Under the pieces are notes generated by a model. The model saw only the letters and a program-made list of their open reading frames with translations, was not told the DNA's origin and made no database searches. From Mesorhizobium sophorae (lineage in GTDB: Bacteria; Pseudomonadota; Alphaproteobacteria; Rhizobiales; Rhizobiaceae), in contig NZ_NNRI01000007.1 of assembly GCF_002270415.1 (NCBI RefSeq), positions 1,240,001-1,304,000 of the forward strand: DNA of 64,000 nucleotides. Reading direction: 5' to 3'. Within the stretch, counting starts at the first letter, position 1, and each line of letters starts with the position of its first letter. This document shows positions 17,846 through 28,039 of the stretch, piece after piece. Both the position numbers and the translations under genes were made by a program.

Positions 17846-20800
17846 CTACTGAAAATTGCGTCCCTTGGGCATGACACTTTCCGCCTCTTCCGACAGCGTT
17901 GCGAGGTCCGGTCGGATCGCCGCGTTGCGTGGCGCAGGGTCGCGATCCGTACCGCTGAAGGGGTGTTCCGCAGGGCCGGCGACTGTCAGGCTGGCCTGGC
18001 TGACCTTTTCCAGGAGCACGGTCAGCCAGGGGGTCAAATCCTCGATCTTCTCGGCGACGATATGGATGACATCCGATTCCGACTGCAATTTGCCGGTGAC
18101 GCGGACGAACCTGGCGCCCATGATGACGGGCCGGTAGCGGTCGAAGGTTCTCTGCCAGATGATGATGTTGGCGACGGCCTTGTCGTCCTCCAGCGTCAGG
18201 AAGATCGCGTTGCCCTTGCCGGGGCGCTGCCGCACCAGCACGAGGCCGGCGACCGAGACACGCCTGCCATCGCGCACGGATGGCAATCCGGCATTGGGCG
18301 TGACGCCGGCCCGGTCGAGCCGCTCGCGCAGGAAGGCGACCGGATGCGCCTTCAGCGACAGGCCGAGCGAACGGTAGTCATGGATGACATGCTCGCCGAG
18401 CGGCATTTTGGGCAGCTTCGTCTCCGGCTCCAGCTCGCGCAGGCGGATCGCCGGCTGGTCGAACAGCGGCAGCTTTTCGGCAGCACTCCTGCCGTCGAGC
18501 GCGCGCACCGCCCACAGTGCTTCACGACGATCAAGGCCAAGCGAACGGAAGGCGTCGGCCTGCGCCAGCTTTTCGATCTCGTCGACATCGAGGCCGGAGC
18601 GCAGCCAGACATCCCTGACCGACTCGTAGCCTGAACCGCGCCGCTTGACGAAAGCCTCCATGCGCTCCTCCGACAGGCCCTTGATCTGGCGGAAGCCGAG
18701 CCGCAGCGCATCATTTGTCTCGATGACACCACGCATTTCGGCATGGCGTGGGAGGATGCGGTCCGGATCGAAAGATGCTTTCTCCAGAGTGGAGTCCCAG
18801 ACCGAGAAATTGACGTCGACGTCGCGGATGTCGACGCCATGGTCGCGCGCGTCGCGGACGAGCTGGGCCGGCTGGTAAAACCCCATCGGCTGCGAATTCA
18901 GGATCGCGGCGCAGAACACGTCGGGGTAGAAAGTCTTGAACCAGCAGGAGGCATAGACGAGCAAGGCGAAGGACGCGGCGTGGCTTTCGGGAAAGCCGTA
19001 TTCGCCAAAACCCTCGATCTGCTTGAAACAGCGCTCGGCGAAGTCCTTCGTGTAGCCCTTACCAATCATGCCGTCGATCATGCGCTGGCGGTAATTGCCG
19101 ATGGTGCCGGTGCGCTTGAAGGTGGCCATGGCGCGGCGCAGTTCGTCGGCCTCCCCCGGCTTGAAACCGCCCGCGACGATGGCGATCTTCATGGCCTGTT
19201 CCTGAAACAGGGGCACACCAAGTGTCTTGCTGAGGATCGCCTCCAGCTCCGGCTTTTGATACTCGGCCTTTTCCTTGCCTTGCCGTCGGCGCAGGTAAGG
19301 ATGAACCATGTCGCCCTGGATCGGACCCGGCCGGACGATCGCCACCTCGATGACAAGGTCATAGAAATCCCTTGGCTTGAGACGCGGCAGCATCGACATC
19401 TGGGCGCGGGATTCGATCTGGAAAACGCCGAGCGTGTCGGCGCGGCAGATCATGTCGTAGACCTGCTTATCCTCCGGCGGCAGGGTGGCCAGCACATAGG
19501 GTTGGCCATATTTATCCCGTGCGTTTGGATAGTGATCCTTAAGCAGGGCGAAGGCACGCTGCAGGCAGGTCAGCATGCCGAGCGCCAGCACATCCACTTT
19601 CAGGATCTTCACCGCGTCGAGATCGTCCTTGTCCCATTCGACCATCTTGCGCTCGTCCATCGCCGTCTTGACGATGGGGACGATCTCGTCCAGCCGGTCC
19701 CTGGTGATGACGAAGCCGCCGACATGCTGCGACAAATGGCGGGGAAAGCCCATGATCTCGTTGGAGCGCTCAATCACCAGTCTTGCCAGCGGGTCGGCGC
19801 GGTTGATGCCGCCAGCGTGCGCCTCCTTCTCGCCAAGTTCGGAGGTCGACCAGCCCCAGATCGTGCTCGACAATGCGCTTCGGACATCCTCGGAGAGGCC
19901 CATGGCCTTCGCCACTTCGCGCAAGGCCGAGCGGCCGCGATAGCTGATGACGCGGCGGCGAGTGCGGTGCGCTTGGCGCTGTATTTCGTATAGATGTACT
20001 GGATGACGGTCTCGCGTTTCTCATGCTCGAAGTCGACGTCGATGTCGGGCGGCTCGTTCCTCTCCTCGGAAATGAAGCGCTCGAACAGCGTGTCGATCCT
20101 GTCCGGCCCGACTTCGGTGATGCCGATGCAGAAACAGACGATCGAATTGGCGGCCGAACCGCGCCCCTGGCAGAGGATGTCCTGGCCGCGCGCGAACTTG
20201 ACGATGTCGTAGACCGTCAGGAAATAGCGGGCGTAGTTAGGCGCTCTATCAGAGCGAGCTCTTCCCCGATGCGCCTGGTCACGGACGCAGGCACCCCCGC
20301 CGGATAACGATTGGCTGCCCCTCCCGCGCCAGCCGTTCCAGCTCGGCCTGCGGCCCGAGACCGGACTCCGTCGGCTCGTCGGGGTAGTTGTACTGGAGGT
20401 CGCTGAGCGAGAAGGTCAGCTCCTGCGCAAAGCGCAGGTCTCGGCCAGCGCCTGCGGATGCCTGCGGAACAGGCGCCATCTCCATCGGCGGCTTCAGATG
20501 GCGCTCGGCATTGGCGGCCAGCTGCAGCCGACCTCGGCGACGGGCGTGTTGAGGCGGATCGCGGTCAGCACGTCCTGCAGCGGCGCCGTTCGGCCGTGTG
20601 ATAGAGAACGTCGTTGGTCGCCATCAGCGGGATGCCGGCATTCTCGGCAAACGCCGCTGCCTGCTCGATCCGGAAACGGTCATTGCCCGCATAGTCGGCG
20701 AAACGGCCAGACGGAGATTTCTTCCGAAACGATCCTTGAGCTGGCGAAGCAAGGCGAGACTGTCTTCCGCCCCTGCCGTCAGATCGGGCAGGACCGCCAG

Positions 20801-21182
20801 ACATCAGATCCCCCCATTCAAGCAAGTCGCTGCGTTGGAGAAGGGTGGCGCCCTTTTCGTTTTCGTCGCGCAGATTGGCTTGCGTCAGCATGCGGCAGAG
20901 ATGCCCCCAGCCCTTGCGGTCCTGCGGATAGGCGAGAATGTCAGGGGTGCCGTCACCGAAAACCAGCCGGCAGCCGGGATGGTAGGAGAGCGTCTCGACC
21001 TTGGCCTGCTGCCAGGCGCGCACCACGCCGGCCACCGTGTTGCGGTCGGCAAGTCCGATCGCGGAAAAGCCGAAAAGCTTGGCGGCGACCACCAGTTCCT
21101 CCGGCTTGGAGGCACCGCGCAGGAAGGAGAAATTCGACTGGATGCCGAACTCGGCATAGGGAATGACGGTCAGCGCATTCAT
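17846..21182 (-). CDS. dnaE2: Error-prone DNA polymerase DnaE2/ImuC, frame broken in this sequence
   Basis: This is the catalytic subunit of the ImuA-ImuB-DnaE2 translesion mutasome. The start at 21182 ([13 protein letters not shown]) overlaps imuB by 4 bp. The PHP domain is followed by [17 protein letters not shown] and the catalytic [12 protein letters not shown]. The C-terminal OB-fold begins near [16 protein letters not shown]. The last 692 codons are intact. The first third needs nine corrections, near 20805, 20690, 20587, 20525, 20480, 20430, 20317, 20242 and 19953. Each is a loss of one or two bases, 11 in total. Restoring them gives exactly 1116 codons including stop, the normal family length. 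I read this as sequence error; a genuine pseudogene is possible. Confidence 0.9.
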
Positions 21183-22792
21183 GCGAAGACCCCATGCAGG
21201 AACCAGCGCGGCGGCACCTGGGAGCCGCCATAGAGGCCTTGCCGGTAGAGCCAGTAGCGGCGTCCGTCGGCATCCTCGATGCGAAAATAGTCGCGTGTCG
21301 ATGCCACCTCGTCGCTCGCGGCCTCGCGCCACCATTCCGCCGCGATGCGTTCCGGTCCCTCGGCACGCGTCACCCTGTAGAGCGCACGCCGCCAGCGGAA
21401 GTTCAGCGGCGGGCCCTCCGGCATTTCGGTGGCCGGCACCTCGATGGGCTCGGGCGAGCGGAACAGCCGGATCGGCCGTTCCGGCGGGAAGATGGTCATC
21501 GGCGCCTGCATCCGGTCGGCTTCTTCGGCGGCGTGGTCCGGCGCGGGGCCTCGGTGAAGGGGATCGTGACGACGGCGCGCTCCGGCAGATGGCTTTCCAC
21601 AGTGACCGGTTGCAGGACCGCGCCCTCGCCGAGCCGGGCGCGGATACGGTCGGCGAACAGCGCGATATCGGCGCCGTCATCGGTCACTTCGCCAGCAAGG
21701 TCGGCCTGCTGCATGTCGAAGGCGGCGGCCGACAGCACCGAGAGCCGCACGAGATCGAAGCCATAGCCGGCATCGATATCCTGCTCGAGCGCGGCCAGCC
21801 TTTCATGGAACAATTTCTGGATCAGCGGGGGTTCGCGCATCGGCCGCGAGGTGCCGATGGCGATGCGGCTGACGGCGCCGTCGACGCGAAACAAAAGCAG
21901 CGCCAGCATCCTGGCGCCCTCGCCACGCGCTCGAGGTCGGTCTTCAATGCCGCCGCCAGCATGCCCACCAGCCGCTCGATGTCCTCGGTCAGGGTGACGG
22001 GCTCGCTGAGGTGACGTTCGACCGAAAGCGGCGCGACGGGAAGGCGCGGCGACACCGCTTCGTCGAGGCCAAGCGCCTGGTCGAGGCGCAAAAGCAGCGA
22101 GGCGCCGAAGCGGCGGGCAAGCGGCGCGCGTGGTGCCGCCATGACGGCGCCCGCCGTGCGCAGGCCGACGCTTTCCAGGCTGGTGCGGGTCGCCGGCTCG
22201 ATGCGCAGGGCCGCCAGCGGCAGGGGGCGAGCAAGGCTTCCTCCTCGCCGCCTGCGACAATGCGGTCGCCGGCAAAGCGTGCCGCCGCCCAGGCCGCCCC
22301 TGGTGTCGCGGCAAGCCCGGCGCGGACATCGAAACCCTGATGGAAGAAGCGCGACAGGATGTCGTCCAGCATGGCGCGTTCGCCGCCGAAAAGATGGGTG
22401 CAGCCGGTGACGTCGAGAAACAGGCCGTCCGTTGCGTCTAGCGCCACCAGTGGGGTGTAGCGGTCGCACCAGTCGGCAAGGCCTTCGAGCAGGCGGCGGT
22501 CGGCCTGCGGATCGGCCTCGACGATGTCGATCGACGGATGCATGGCGCGCGCATCGGCGATGCCCATGTCGCGCTTCAGGTGCAGCGCCTCAGCCCGCTC
22601 GTCGAGGGCCGAGATACGCTGCGCGTTGCCCTTGCGGTGGCTGATCACCAGCGGCAGGTGATCCGACGGCCGGGAACGCCAGGACCGCCCCAGACGCTGC
22701 CGCAGGATCCTTTCGGCCGCGAGATAGGGAAACCACAGCGACAGGATTCTTTGCTCTTTCCTCGCCCCATCTTTCATCGAATGCGCGTTCAT
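21179..22792 (-). CDS. imuB: ImuB, Y-family-polymerase-like mutasome protein, frame broken in this sequence
   Basis: ImuB is a catalytically inactive Y-family relative that links DnaE2 to the beta clamp. The start at 22792 (MNAHSMKDG) leads to RILSLWFPYLAAERILR and LDVTGCTHLFGGE, which are typical. Three lesions, near 22227 (a run of five G that should be six), 21925 and 21515, split the frame. The C-terminal piece ending RYWLYRQGLYGG is the usual ImuB end. The 5' end overlaps the imuA frame and the 3' end overlaps dnaE2 by 4 bp, so the cassette is one transcript. Confidence 0.87.
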
Positions 22793-23609
22793 CGGGGTTC
22801 CACTCCAGTGTGAATTGTCCAGGCAGGGCCGTGCGGCTCTTGCCGATGGTGAGGGTGAAGGCCGGGCGGCCGATCGAGCCGGCGAGCGGCCCGACGATGG
22901 TGTCGCGCGGCACCGCCGGTGCCGACGCGACGATGAGACGAACGGGTGCGGCCGTCGGTTCGGGCTCGGCAGCCTGCCGCAGCAGGAACACCGGGCGGCC
23001 AGCACTCTGTGCCCGGGCATGCAGCCGGCGCGTCGCGGTCAGGTCGAGCCGCTGCGGATTGCCGCGGATCTCGAGGATGACGGCGGCGAGCGCCGTCATC
23101 CGGGCGGCCTCCTCGGCGACCCACAGCGCATCGACAAGTTTTGGCGCCTCAGAAAACAGCAATTGCTCGGCTTCGATGCCGAACGAGGCATGAAGCCCCC
23201 TGGCATAGGGAAAGCCGGCCTCGCGAAAAATCTCCGATGTGCCGATCCACAGCACCGGCAACCCTTGCGTCTGCTTGAGGATCAGGCTTGCGAGTGACAA
23301 AGCGAAGCCGGAGACGGCTCCGGCATCGCGGGTTTCAACGCCATGGATTTCGCTCAAGGCGGCTTTCGGCAGGCCGCCGCTCAGGGCGGCATCGAGCCGC
23401 TCGACGCCGGTGGGCAGGAACGCATCCGGCAGCGCCGCGGCAATGCCACGGCGGACAATTGTCACATCGATGCTGGGGCCGGCGTCGACGCGAACATCGG
23501 GAGCCGCGGCGGCCGGCGCCTGCAGGCGCTCGGGCAGCGTTCCCTCGATCTTCGCGATCTGGCGGCGCAGGGCAAAAACAGTCTCCCGCGCCACGGCGGT
23601 CATCGCCAT
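22590..23609 (-). CDS. imuA: ImuA, RecA-like accessory protein of the mutasome
   Basis: This is a 339-residue frame. The RecA-fold core includes PTGVERLDAALSGGLPKAALSEIHG, VLWIGTSEIF and FGIEAEQLLFSEAP. The protein is first in the imuA-imuB-dnaE2 cassette and is needed for damage-induced mutagenesis in Caulobacter and relatives. A LexA-type box lies 25 bp upstream. The frame runs 203 bp into imuB. This is longer than the usual short overlap, so the true C-terminus may be nearer 22790 if another base is missing here. Confidence 0.85.
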   Translation of the reverse strand: MAMTAVARETVFALRRQIAKIEGTLPERLQAPAAAAPDVRVDAGPSIDVTIVRRGIAAALPDAFLPTGVERLDAALSGGLPKAALSEIHGVETRDAGAVSGFALSLASLILKQTQGLPVLWIGTSEIFREAGFPYARGLHASFGIEAEQLLFSEAPKLVDALWVAEEAARMTALAAVILEIRGNPQRLDLTATRRLHARAQSAGRPVFLLRQAAEPEPTAAPVRLIVASAPAVPRDTIVGPLAGSIGRPAFTLTIGKSRTALPGQFTLEWNPDERAFDERWGEERAKNPVAVVSLSRGRKDPAAASGAVLAFPAVGSPAAGDQPPQGQRAAYLGPRRAG

Positions 23610-23633
23610 GACGGTCAGCTTTCACTCACAATT

Positions 23634-23648
23634 GTTCCTGTTATGTTC
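23634..23648. promoter_or_regulatory. LexA box upstream of imuA (GTTC-N7-GTTC)
   Basis: The sequence GTTCCTGTTATGTTC is an exact alphaproteobacterial LexA operator (direct repeat GTTC-N7-GTTC). It lies 25-39 bp upstream of the imuA start. It predicts SOS induction of the whole cassette. Confidence 0.85.
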
Positions 23649-23793
23649 CTATAGATTCCAGAGGGTGCTGGAAGAGTCAAGCGGAGTCATGGGGAATTTA
23701 TTCCTGCCCCGGGGCTTGTCGGAGGCGTGGGCCGCCCCCGCCATTTGCCGATTGCGGCGCGAAAGCCTATATGCCGGGATCAAAGGACACAGC

Positions 23794-24216
23794 ATGGCCC
23801 GCATCTACAAGACCCGCAGCTGGCACGACGAACTTTCGCCGTCGATGGAGGAAATGGAGTTCCTTGCGCTGGAGGCTTACGCCCATCTGCCGGAGGATTT
23901 TCGCAAGCTGACCGGCGAGATCGTCATCCAGATCGCCGAGTTCCCGACCGACGAGATCATGGACGATTTGTCGCTGGAAACGCCCTTCGACCTGCTCGGT
24001 CTGTTCGAGGGACGCGGCATCGCCGAGCGCTGGAATCCGCAGACCGGCGAAGGCCCGAATCGTATCACGCTCTACCGCCGCGCCATCCTCGACTACTGGG
24101 CCGAAAACGAGGAAACGCTGGGCGACATCGTCACCCACGTGCTGATCCACGAGATCGGCCACCATTTCGGCCTCTCGGACGATGATATGGAGAAGATCGA
24201 AGAGGCGGCTGAGTAG
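23794..24216 (+). CDS. Zincin-like metallopeptidase family protein
   Basis: This 140-residue protein has the zinc motif HEIGHHFGLSDDDM at about residues 119-132 and the upstream NRITLYRRAILDYW segment typical of small bacterial MpN-type zincins (PF06262). Its substrate is unknown and no signal peptide is seen. The ATG at 23794 was chosen because the conserved family sequence starts there, although the frame is open far upstream. Confidence 0.88.
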   Translation: MARIYKTRSWHDELSPSMEEMEFLALEAYAHLPEDFRKLTGEIVIQIAEFPTDEIMDDLSLETPFDLLGLFEGRGIAERWNPQTGEGPNRITLYRRAILDYWAENEETLGDIVTHVLIHEIGHHFGLSDDDMEKIEEAAE

Positions 24217-24261
24217 AACGTCAGAGGCTTGCGCACAGCGGTAAGGAACTGGCGTCTCATT

Positions 24262-24321
24262 CCCTTTGTCCTGCCGGCCATCTCCCCCCTTGGGGGGGAA
24301 GATGGCCGGCAGGACAAAGGG
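24262..24321. repeat. Short palindromic repeat, CCGGCCATCTCCCC family
   Basis: The near-perfect inverted repeat has arms of about 28 bp, from CCCTTTGTCCTGCCGGCC to its complement, around TTGG. It is followed by GGCGCTGTCCCGCC. The arms are shared with the longer elements near 30876 and 34594. It lies between the metallopeptidase gene and the convergent DUF1737 gene, where it could also act as a transcription stop. Confidence 0.85.
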
Positions 24322-24362
24322 GGCGCTGTCCCGCCAGCGTGGGGCTATACCAATCGCCAAGC

Positions 24363-24569
24363 CTACCAATCACTCAGCTTGGTATCCGGCCCATATTCCT
24401 GACCGTCGATATCCTTGACCACGGCCTGGCCGCAGCGCATCGTCTTGGCCTTCTTGTCGAAGGCATAGGTCGGCGAGCCGAACAGGTGCCAGCCCTTGTT
24501 CAGCGCCGCAGTCACCTTGTGGCAGAAGCTGGCATCGTCAGGGCCAGTGAGAAAGCGGTAGAGTTTCAT
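24363..24569 (-). CDS. DUF1737 family small protein
   Basis: This 68-residue protein begins MKLYRFLTGPDDASFCHKV and continues LNKGWHLFGSPTYAFD, the DUF1737 pattern. The function is unknown. It is a single gene, 50 bp from the lyase gene on the same strand. Confidence 0.85.
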   Translation of the reverse strand: MKLYRFLTGPDDASFCHKVTAALNKGWHLFGSPTYAFDKKAKTMRCGQAVVKDIDGQEYGPDTKLSDW

Positions 24570-24619
24570 CCGTCAATTCCTGTCGTGAGTGCCCAAAGCC
24601 CGCGAGCATCAGGCCGATA

Positions 24620-25510
24620 TCATGCGCCGATGGCCGCCGCCTTCGCCAGCAGTTTTTCAGCTTGCGCCAGGTGCAGCCTCTCGACCATTTTTCCATTCAG
24701 CGCAATCACGCCCTTGCCGGCATTTTCCGGAAGCGCAAAGGCGTCCTTCACCAGGCGTGCCTCGGCCACGGCTTCAGCGGACGGCGCGAAGGCCAGGTTC
24801 GCCGCTTCGATCTGGGCCGGATGGATGAGGCTCTTGCCGTCGAACCCCATGGCCGCCGCTTCCGTGCATTCATGGGCGAAGGCGTCGAGGTCGCGAAAAT
24901 CGTTGGAGACGCCGTCGAGAATGTCGAGGCGGCCGGCGCGCGCGGCCAGCACCATCTGCATCAGCCACGGCACGAGGTAGCGCCGGTCAGGCGTCGCCGA
25001 CACGCCGGTGCCGTTGAGCAGGTCGTTCGTTCCGGCAACGAAACAAGCCAAACGCGAAGCCGGATCGCGGCCAAGTTCGGCAATGGCGCCGATGTTGAGC
25101 AGCGCCTTGGGCGTCTCGATCATCGCCCACAGTTTCACGCTGTCGGGAGCAAAATTGTCGTCGAGCACATCGCCGGCCTCAAGCAGGTCGCGCGGCGTGT
25201 CGACCTTGGGCAACAGGATGCCGTCGGGCTCGCAGCTAGCGACAGCCAGCAGGTCGTCGGCGCCCCATTCGCTGGCCAGCGCATTGACGCGCACCACCAT
25301 CTCGCAGCGGCGGCCAAGGTGGTTGGCAACTGGGCGGTTGGCGAAGATGCCGGCCAGTTTTTCACGCACGGCGATCTTGTCGGCCGGGGCGACGCCATCT
25401 TCGAGGTCGATGATGACGGCATCGCAGGCAAGCTGCGCGATCTTGGCCAGCGCCTTGTCGTTGGAGGCCGGGATGTAGAGCACCGAGCGGCGTGGGTGAT
25501 AGGTTTCCAT
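24620..25510 (-). CDS. CoA-ester lyase (HpcH/HpaI, citrate-lyase-beta-like)
   Basis: This 296-residue protein is of the CitE/malyl-CoA lyase type. Evidence is RRSVLYIPASNDKALAK, the metal-loop DLEDGVAPADK, VVRVNALASEWGADDL and GKSLIHPAQIEAAN. It likely cleaves or forms a C-C bond in an acyl-CoA such as malyl- or citramalyl-CoA; which one cannot be told. The start at 25510 gives METYHPRRSVLY. It is divergent from the DUF4173 gene, with a 294-bp gap that has no further gene. Confidence 0.9.
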   Translation of the reverse strand: METYHPRRSVLYIPASNDKALAKIAQLACDAVIIDLEDGVAPADKIAVREKLAGIFANRPVANHLGRRCEMVVRVNALASEWGADDLLAVASCEPDGILLPKVDTPRDLLEAGDVLDDNFAPDSVKLWAMIETPKALLNIGAIAELGRDPASRLACFVAGTNDLLNGTGVSATPDRRYLVPWLMQMVLAARAGRLDILDGVSNDFRDLDAFAHECTEAAAMGFDGKSLIHPAQIEAANLAFAPSAEAVAEARLVKDAFALPENAGKGVIALNGKMVERLHLAQAEKLLAKAAAIGA

Positions 25511-25804
25511 GGCTGATCTATGCCGTCTGTGGATGGTCGAGGCAAGTCGTCTCCAGCCCTGCACGAAAACTGCACACGCCTGCGGAAAACCTCCTCCGAT
25601 CCGCCCCGCCGTCTCCCTGCCAGCCTGCGAGACAGGCGGCATGCAAAACCGAGCAAAACCCCGTTGGTCCCTTCCTTACCGGCTGCGCAGCGAAGGCTGG
25701 TGGCTGGTCGATCCGCCGCGCGCGAATCCGGTGGCGATCCTCATCCCTTTCGCCCGCAAGTGCCCGCCGACCATCCGGCTGGAAGCCGTCAGGAGGGCCA
25801 GGTC

Positions 25805-27343
25805 ATGACAGCATTCTTCTCCGCGGCGCCGAGCTATTGCGCCCGCTTCGGTGTTGCCGTGCTGCTGGTCGCGCTGGCGGATTTTCTCTTTTACGGCCAG
25901 CCTGCCGGCATCACGGTTTTCCTGTTCGCCATCCTGATTGCCGCCGCCGTGGTGGCCGTGCATCCCGCCGCCTTCAGCGACGGCAGGCTGTGGATCAAGC
26001 CCATCGCGCTGCTCGTCGCGCTGCTGCCGCTCGCTGAAAATGTCAGCACGCTGTCGGTATCGATCGCGCTTGCGGCCCTGGTCGTCTTTGCGCTTTCGCT
26101 GATCGGTCGGTTGCGCCATCGCATCGCTCGCATTGCCGGCCAGATCGCACTGTTCGGGCTGGCGGCGCCGTTCCGGTTCGCCAACGACTTCATCCGCTGG
26201 CGCAGGACGGCGCGTCGCTTCGGCCGGCGCCGCGTCCGGCTGGCAGCGATCGCCGTCTGGGTCATGCCGCTGACGCTGGGCGCCGTCTTCCTGGCGCTGT
26301 TCGGCGCCGCCAATCCGGTCATCGACTACTGGCTGTCGCTGGTCGACCTTCTTAAGCTGCTCGATCTCATCCAGCTCACGAGGATTGCCTTCTGGCTGTT
26401 CGTGCTGGTCTGTGTCTGGGCCTTTCTGCGGCCACGCCTGCCGCGTCTGGTTCGTCGCATCCCTCGCGCGACGCCGGCGGTGGTCAGCACTCAAGCTGAG
26501 AGAATCACCACCATCGAGGATATCCTGTTCGGCAAACCCGCCATCCTGCGCGCGCTTGTTGTCTTCAACATCCTGTTTGCGCTGCAGACCGGGCTCGACG
26601 CCACCTATCTGTGGGGCGGGGTGGCGCTGCCCGATGGGCTGAGCTATGCGGCTTACGCGCATCGCGGCGCGTATCCCTTGATCGTCACCGCGCTGCTTGC
26701 CGCCGGCTTCGTGCTGGCGGCGCTGCGGCCCGGAAGTGCTGCATCGGCCGATCCGCTCATCCGCCGGCTGGTCTATGCCTGGGTGGCGCAGAATATCATG
26801 CTGGTCATCTCGTCGATCCTGCGGCTCGATCTCTATGTCGGCATCTACGCGCTGACCTACTGGCGCATCGCGGCTTTCGTCTGGATGGGGCTGGTGGCAT
26901 CAGGTCTTGCGCTGATCATAGCCCGCATCGCGCTCGGAAAATCCAATGAATGGCTGTTGTCCGCCAATCTTCTGACGTTATCTCTGACGCTTTATGCCGG
27001 CTGTTTCATCAATTTCCCCGCGCTGATCGCCAATTACAATGTCGACCACTCCCTCGAAATGACCGGCCAGGGCATTTCCCTCGACGCCTGGTATCTGCGC
27101 TCGCTCGGCCCGGGTGCGTTTCCGGCAATGGATCGCTTCCTCGATCATCAGAGTCGAACCGCCAACAATTCGGTCTTCCGCGAACTGGCAGGGCGGCGCG
27201 GCAGCGACGAAGACTGGTACCGCACCATTCAGGAAAACTGGCGGGCCTGGAGCTTTCGCGACTGGCGCCTGCTTCGCTATCTCGACAGCAAGGGGTCGCT
27301 CGTGCTTCCTCAGCCTTCGCAACCTTCCTTGCCGGGCCGCTGA
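25805..27343 (+). CDS. DUF4173 family polytopic membrane protein
   Basis: This 512-residue protein has about 11 predicted membrane segments. The DUF4173 signature YAAYAHRGAYPLIVTALLAA is present. The C-terminal 100 residues are soluble (FRELAGRRGSDEDWYRT). AGGAGG about 9 bp before the ATG at 25805 fixes the start. The gene is followed 3 bp later by a response regulator and its kinase, so the three are probably one operon. The membrane protein may be part of, or a target of, the signalling system. The function is unknown. Confidence 0.88.
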   Translation: MTAFFSAAPSYCARFGVAVLLVALADFLFYGQPAGITVFLFAILIAAAVVAVHPAAFSDGRLWIKPIALLVALLPLAENVSTLSVSIALAALVVFALSLIGRLRHRIARIAGQIALFGLAAPFRFANDFIRWRRTARRFGRRRVRLAAIAVWVMPLTLGAVFLALFGAANPVIDYWLSLVDLLKLLDLIQLTRIAFWLFVLVCVWAFLRPRLPRLVRRIPRATPAVVSTQAERITTIEDILFGKPAILRALVVFNILFALQTGLDATYLWGGVALPDGLSYAAYAHRGAYPLIVTALLAAGFVLAALRPGSAASADPLIRRLVYAWVAQNIMLVISSILRLDLYVGIYALTYWRIAAFVWMGLVASGLALIIARIALGKSNEWLLSANLLTLSLTLYAGCFINFPALIANYNVDHSLEMTGQGISLDAWYLRSLGPGAFPAMDRFLDHQSRTANNSVFRELAGRRGSDEDWYRTIQENWRAWSFRDWRLLRYLDSKGSLVLPQPSQPSLPGR

Positions 27344-27346
27344 CCG

Positions 27347-28039
27347 ATGCCGCATCACATCCTCGTCGCCGACGATGACCCGCATATCCGCGAGGTGATC
27401 TGCTTCGCGCTGGAAAAGGCCGGCATGAAAACGCTTGGGGTGGCCGACGGCGCCGCCGCCTTGCAGGAGATTGGACGCCGCGCGCCGGATCTCGTCGTGC
27501 TCGACATTGGCATGCCGGAGATGGACGGGTTGGAGGTCTGCCGGCGGCTGCGGCACACATCCGACGTGCCGGTGCTGTTCCTGTCCGCGCGCGACGAGGA
27601 GATCGACCGCATCCTCGGGCTCGAAATGGGCGGCGACGACTATGTGACAAAACCGTTCAGCCCGCGCGAGCTGGTCGCCCGCGTCAACGTCATCCTGCGG
27701 CGCGCGCGCCCGGTGCCGCCCGAACCGGCCGACGACAGGCAGTTCGCGCATGGCAAGCTTGCTCTGGCGCCGGCCAGCCACGCCGCCAGCTTCGATGGCA
27801 AACCGCTTGCCCTGACCGGGATCGAGTTCTCGATCCTGAAAGGATTTTTGGCGCGACCGACGCATGTGCTCGACCGCGACGCGGTGATGGCAAACGCCTA
27901 TGCCGCCAACATCCATGTCGCCGGCCGCACCGTCGACAGCCATATCCGCAACATCCGCGCCAAGCTGGCGGCGGCGGGTTGCCTGGATGCCATAGAGACT
28001 GTGCACGGCGTCGGCTTCCGGCTCGGCCGATGCGGTTGA
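27347..28039 (+). CDS. OmpR-family response regulator
   Basis: This 230-residue protein has a receiver domain with acidic pocket DDDPH, phosphoacceptor in VVLDIGMPEMDG (Asp at about 52) and conserved Lys in YVTKPFSPREL. The C-terminal winged helix ends VDSHIRNIRAKL...VHGVGFRLG. It overlaps the sensor kinase gene by 10 bp and should be its partner. Its targets are unknown; the DUF4173 gene in the same operon is an obvious candidate. Confidence 0.95.
   Translation: MPHHILVADDDPHIREVICFALEKAGMKTLGVADGAAALQEIGRRAPDLVVLDIGMPEMDGLEVCRRLRHTSDVPVLFLSARDEEIDRILGLEMGGDDYVTKPFSPRELVARVNVILRRARPVPPEPADDRQFAHGKLALAPASHAASFDGKPLALTGIEFSILKGFLARPTHVLDRDAVMANAYAANIHVAGRTVDSHIRNIRAKLAAAGCLDAIETVHGVGFRLGRCG

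Noticed and set aside
18743..19993. A 416-residue open frame on the plus strand inside dnaE2
   Set aside because: It is antisense to the well-conserved palm and thumb part of DnaE2, with no recognisable domain.
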